Origin: Actinomycetota bacterium
GTDB taxonomy: Bacteria > Actinomycetota > CADDZG01 > WHSQ01
DNA: 5,778 bases
Assembly: GCA_013695055.1 (NCBI GenBank)
Contig: JACDBF010000081.1
Coordinates: 1-5,778, forward strand
Direction of reading: 5' to 3'
Shown here: positions 5,169 to 5,778 of the stretch, piece after piece
Position numbering within the stretch: the first letter of the stretch is position 1
How the letters are laid out: every line of letters starts with the position of its first letter
Translations under genes and position numbers: made by a program
Notes under the pieces: model-generated
Database searches by the model: none
Told to the model about the DNA's origin: nothing
What the model saw: only the letters and a program-made list of their open reading frames with translations

Positions 5169-5778
5169 ATGGTTATGCAGTCTTCGGAATGCAAGGATCA
5201 AGTGGCGTCGTTAGCTCCTCTTCTTGATTTGCTGCCCGACGAGCGCGTTCGCGCGCTCGTCGGCGCGCGCGCGCCCGTGGCAGTCCCCGAGCCCGCCCTC
5301 CCCTTCCTCCTAGCCTCGATAGCTCGCCACCTGAAGAGCCCGGTGCTCGCAATAGTGGCGCGCTCGGAAGAGGCCGAGACCCTGGCGAATGACGTGCGGG
5401 CTTTCTTGGGACCCGCGGGCGCCGAGGTCTTCCCCGGATGGGAGGTGCTGCCCGGCGAGCCCGTGTCCCCGTCGGTCGAGAGCATGGGGCGCCGGCTTCA
5501 AGTCCTCTATCGCCTAACAGATGGTGGGGCCATGGTCGTGGTCACTACCGCCCAGGGAGCCACCCAGCTGGTGGCGCCGCCCAGCCCCGACCTTGGCATC
5601 GTGAGCTTGACGCCGGGTCTCGAGATATCTCTCGAGGGCCTCGCCGCCCGCCTCGTCGAGATGGGCTACGAGCGCAACTACATGGTCGAGCGCCGGGGCG
5701 AGCTCGCTTTGAGAGGGGGCATCCTCGACTTCTTCTCGCCGGGCGCCGACCGCCCCGTGAGGGCGGAATTCTGGGGCG
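5169..5778 (+). CDS. mfd: Transcription-repair coupling factor Mfd, N-terminal part (cut by window end)
   Basis: Mfd is a DNA translocase that removes RNA polymerase stalled at lesions and recruits UvrA. Only 203 codons are present, the N-terminal UvrB-like module; the polymerase-interaction domain and helicase motors lie beyond the window. Recognisable family stretches are VFPGWEVLPGEPVSPSVESMGRRLQVLYRL (87-116), MVVVTTAQGATQLV (122-135), and MGYERNYMVERRGELALRGGILDFFSPG (165-192) followed by RPVRAEFWG at the edge. The first two occur in the domain shared with UvrB, but the wording is Mfd's. The start is uncertain. ATG 5169 and ATG 5175 both follow a weak GGGCGGGA (5158-5165), and the frame is open back to ATG 5124, which has no visible ribosome binding site. 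The gene is divergent from moaA with about 70 bases between starts. Confidence 0.92.
   Translation, partial: MVMQSSECKDQVASLAPLLDLLPDERVRALVGARAPVAVPEPALPFLLASIARHLKSPVLAIVARSEEAETLANDVRAFLGPAGAEVFPGWEVLPGEPVSPSVESMGRRLQVLYRLTDGGAMVVVTTAQGATQLVAPPSPDLGIVSLTPGLEISLEGLAARLVEMGYERNYMVERRGELALRGGILDFFSPGADRPVRAEFWG
5172..5201 (-). promoter_or_regulatory. Candidate sigma-70-type promoter for moaA
   Basis: On the minus strand, TTGATC (5201-5196) and CATAAC (5177-5172) are separated by 18 bases, each matching four of six consensus positions. The predicted start would leave a leader of roughly 65 bases before moaA. The element overlaps the first codons of mfd. This is a weak match in GC-rich DNA and is offered only as a candidate. 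Confidence 0.25.
5236..5263 (+). other. Perfect 12-bp hairpin with TTCG loop inside the mfd 5' coding region
   Basis: CCGACGAGCGCG (5236-5247) and CGCGCTCGTCGG (5252-5263) are exact reverse complements around TTCG (5248-5251). In mRNA this is a very stable UUCG-loop hairpin, encoding part of LLPDERVRALVG about 70 bases after the mfd start. No T-run follows, so termination is not implied. The amino acids are ordinary for the region, so it may be incidental to high GC. Confidence 0.45.

Noticed and set aside
5099..5194. N-terminal extension of moaA by 32 residues
   Set aside because: It would overlap the mfd start, has no family similarity, and the strong AAGGAGG site points to ATG 5098-5096.
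1..5778. CRISPR array, insertion sequence, attachment site or defence system
   Set aside because: No regularly spaced direct repeats, transposase-like frames or terminal inverted repeats are visible. The window is almost fully occupied by conserved housekeeping genes.

Overview
The window looks like a stretch of housekeeping chromosome from a high-GC bacterium, most likely a member of the Actinomycetota. The reasons are GC-rich third codon positions, GTG starts, the order tRNA-Gln / glmU / prs / rplY(ctc) / pth / mfd, and actinobacterial-looking signatures in Prs (RGREPVTARLVADF, SPDTGRVRLAEKW, DDMIDTAGT) and Mfd (MVERRGELALRGGILDFF). The phylum is an inference from remembered family features. 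No search was run, and the genus cannot be given.

Layout. Positions 1-65 hold no recognisable gene. A tRNA-Gln(UUG) at 66-136 is followed almost at once by glmU (UDP-GlcNAc synthesis), then prs (PRPP synthesis), rplY/ctc (ribosomal protein L25) and pth (peptidyl-tRNA hydrolase), all on the + strand and probably co-transcribed. A convergent moaA (molybdenum cofactor, first step) lies on the - strand at 4052-5098. The gap between pth and moaA carries a long, near-perfect hairpin. Divergent from moaA, the 5' part of mfd (transcription-repair coupling factor) starts at about 5169 and runs off the window end.

How the genes relate. glmU supplies the cell-wall precursor UDP-GlcNAc and prs supplies PRPP for nucleotides, histidine and tryptophan. 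rplY and pth serve translation, and mfd clears stalled RNA polymerase and recruits excision repair. moaA is the odd one out: it is on the opposite strand and none of its usual pathway partners (moaC, moaE, moaD, moeA) are visible, so it interrupts an otherwise co-directional block.

I do not see an undescribed multi-gene system. The most interesting local signal is at rplY. The reading frame ends at an amber codon (3335-3337), but the same frame continues for 25 codons of acidic, L25-tail-like sequence to a second amber (3413-3415). This suggests a recent nonsense change, a sequencing error or readthrough. Smaller points are the tRNA/glmU junction with two possible starts, unusual residues in the GlmU and MoaA motifs, and strong hairpins at 3994-4042 and 5236-5263.
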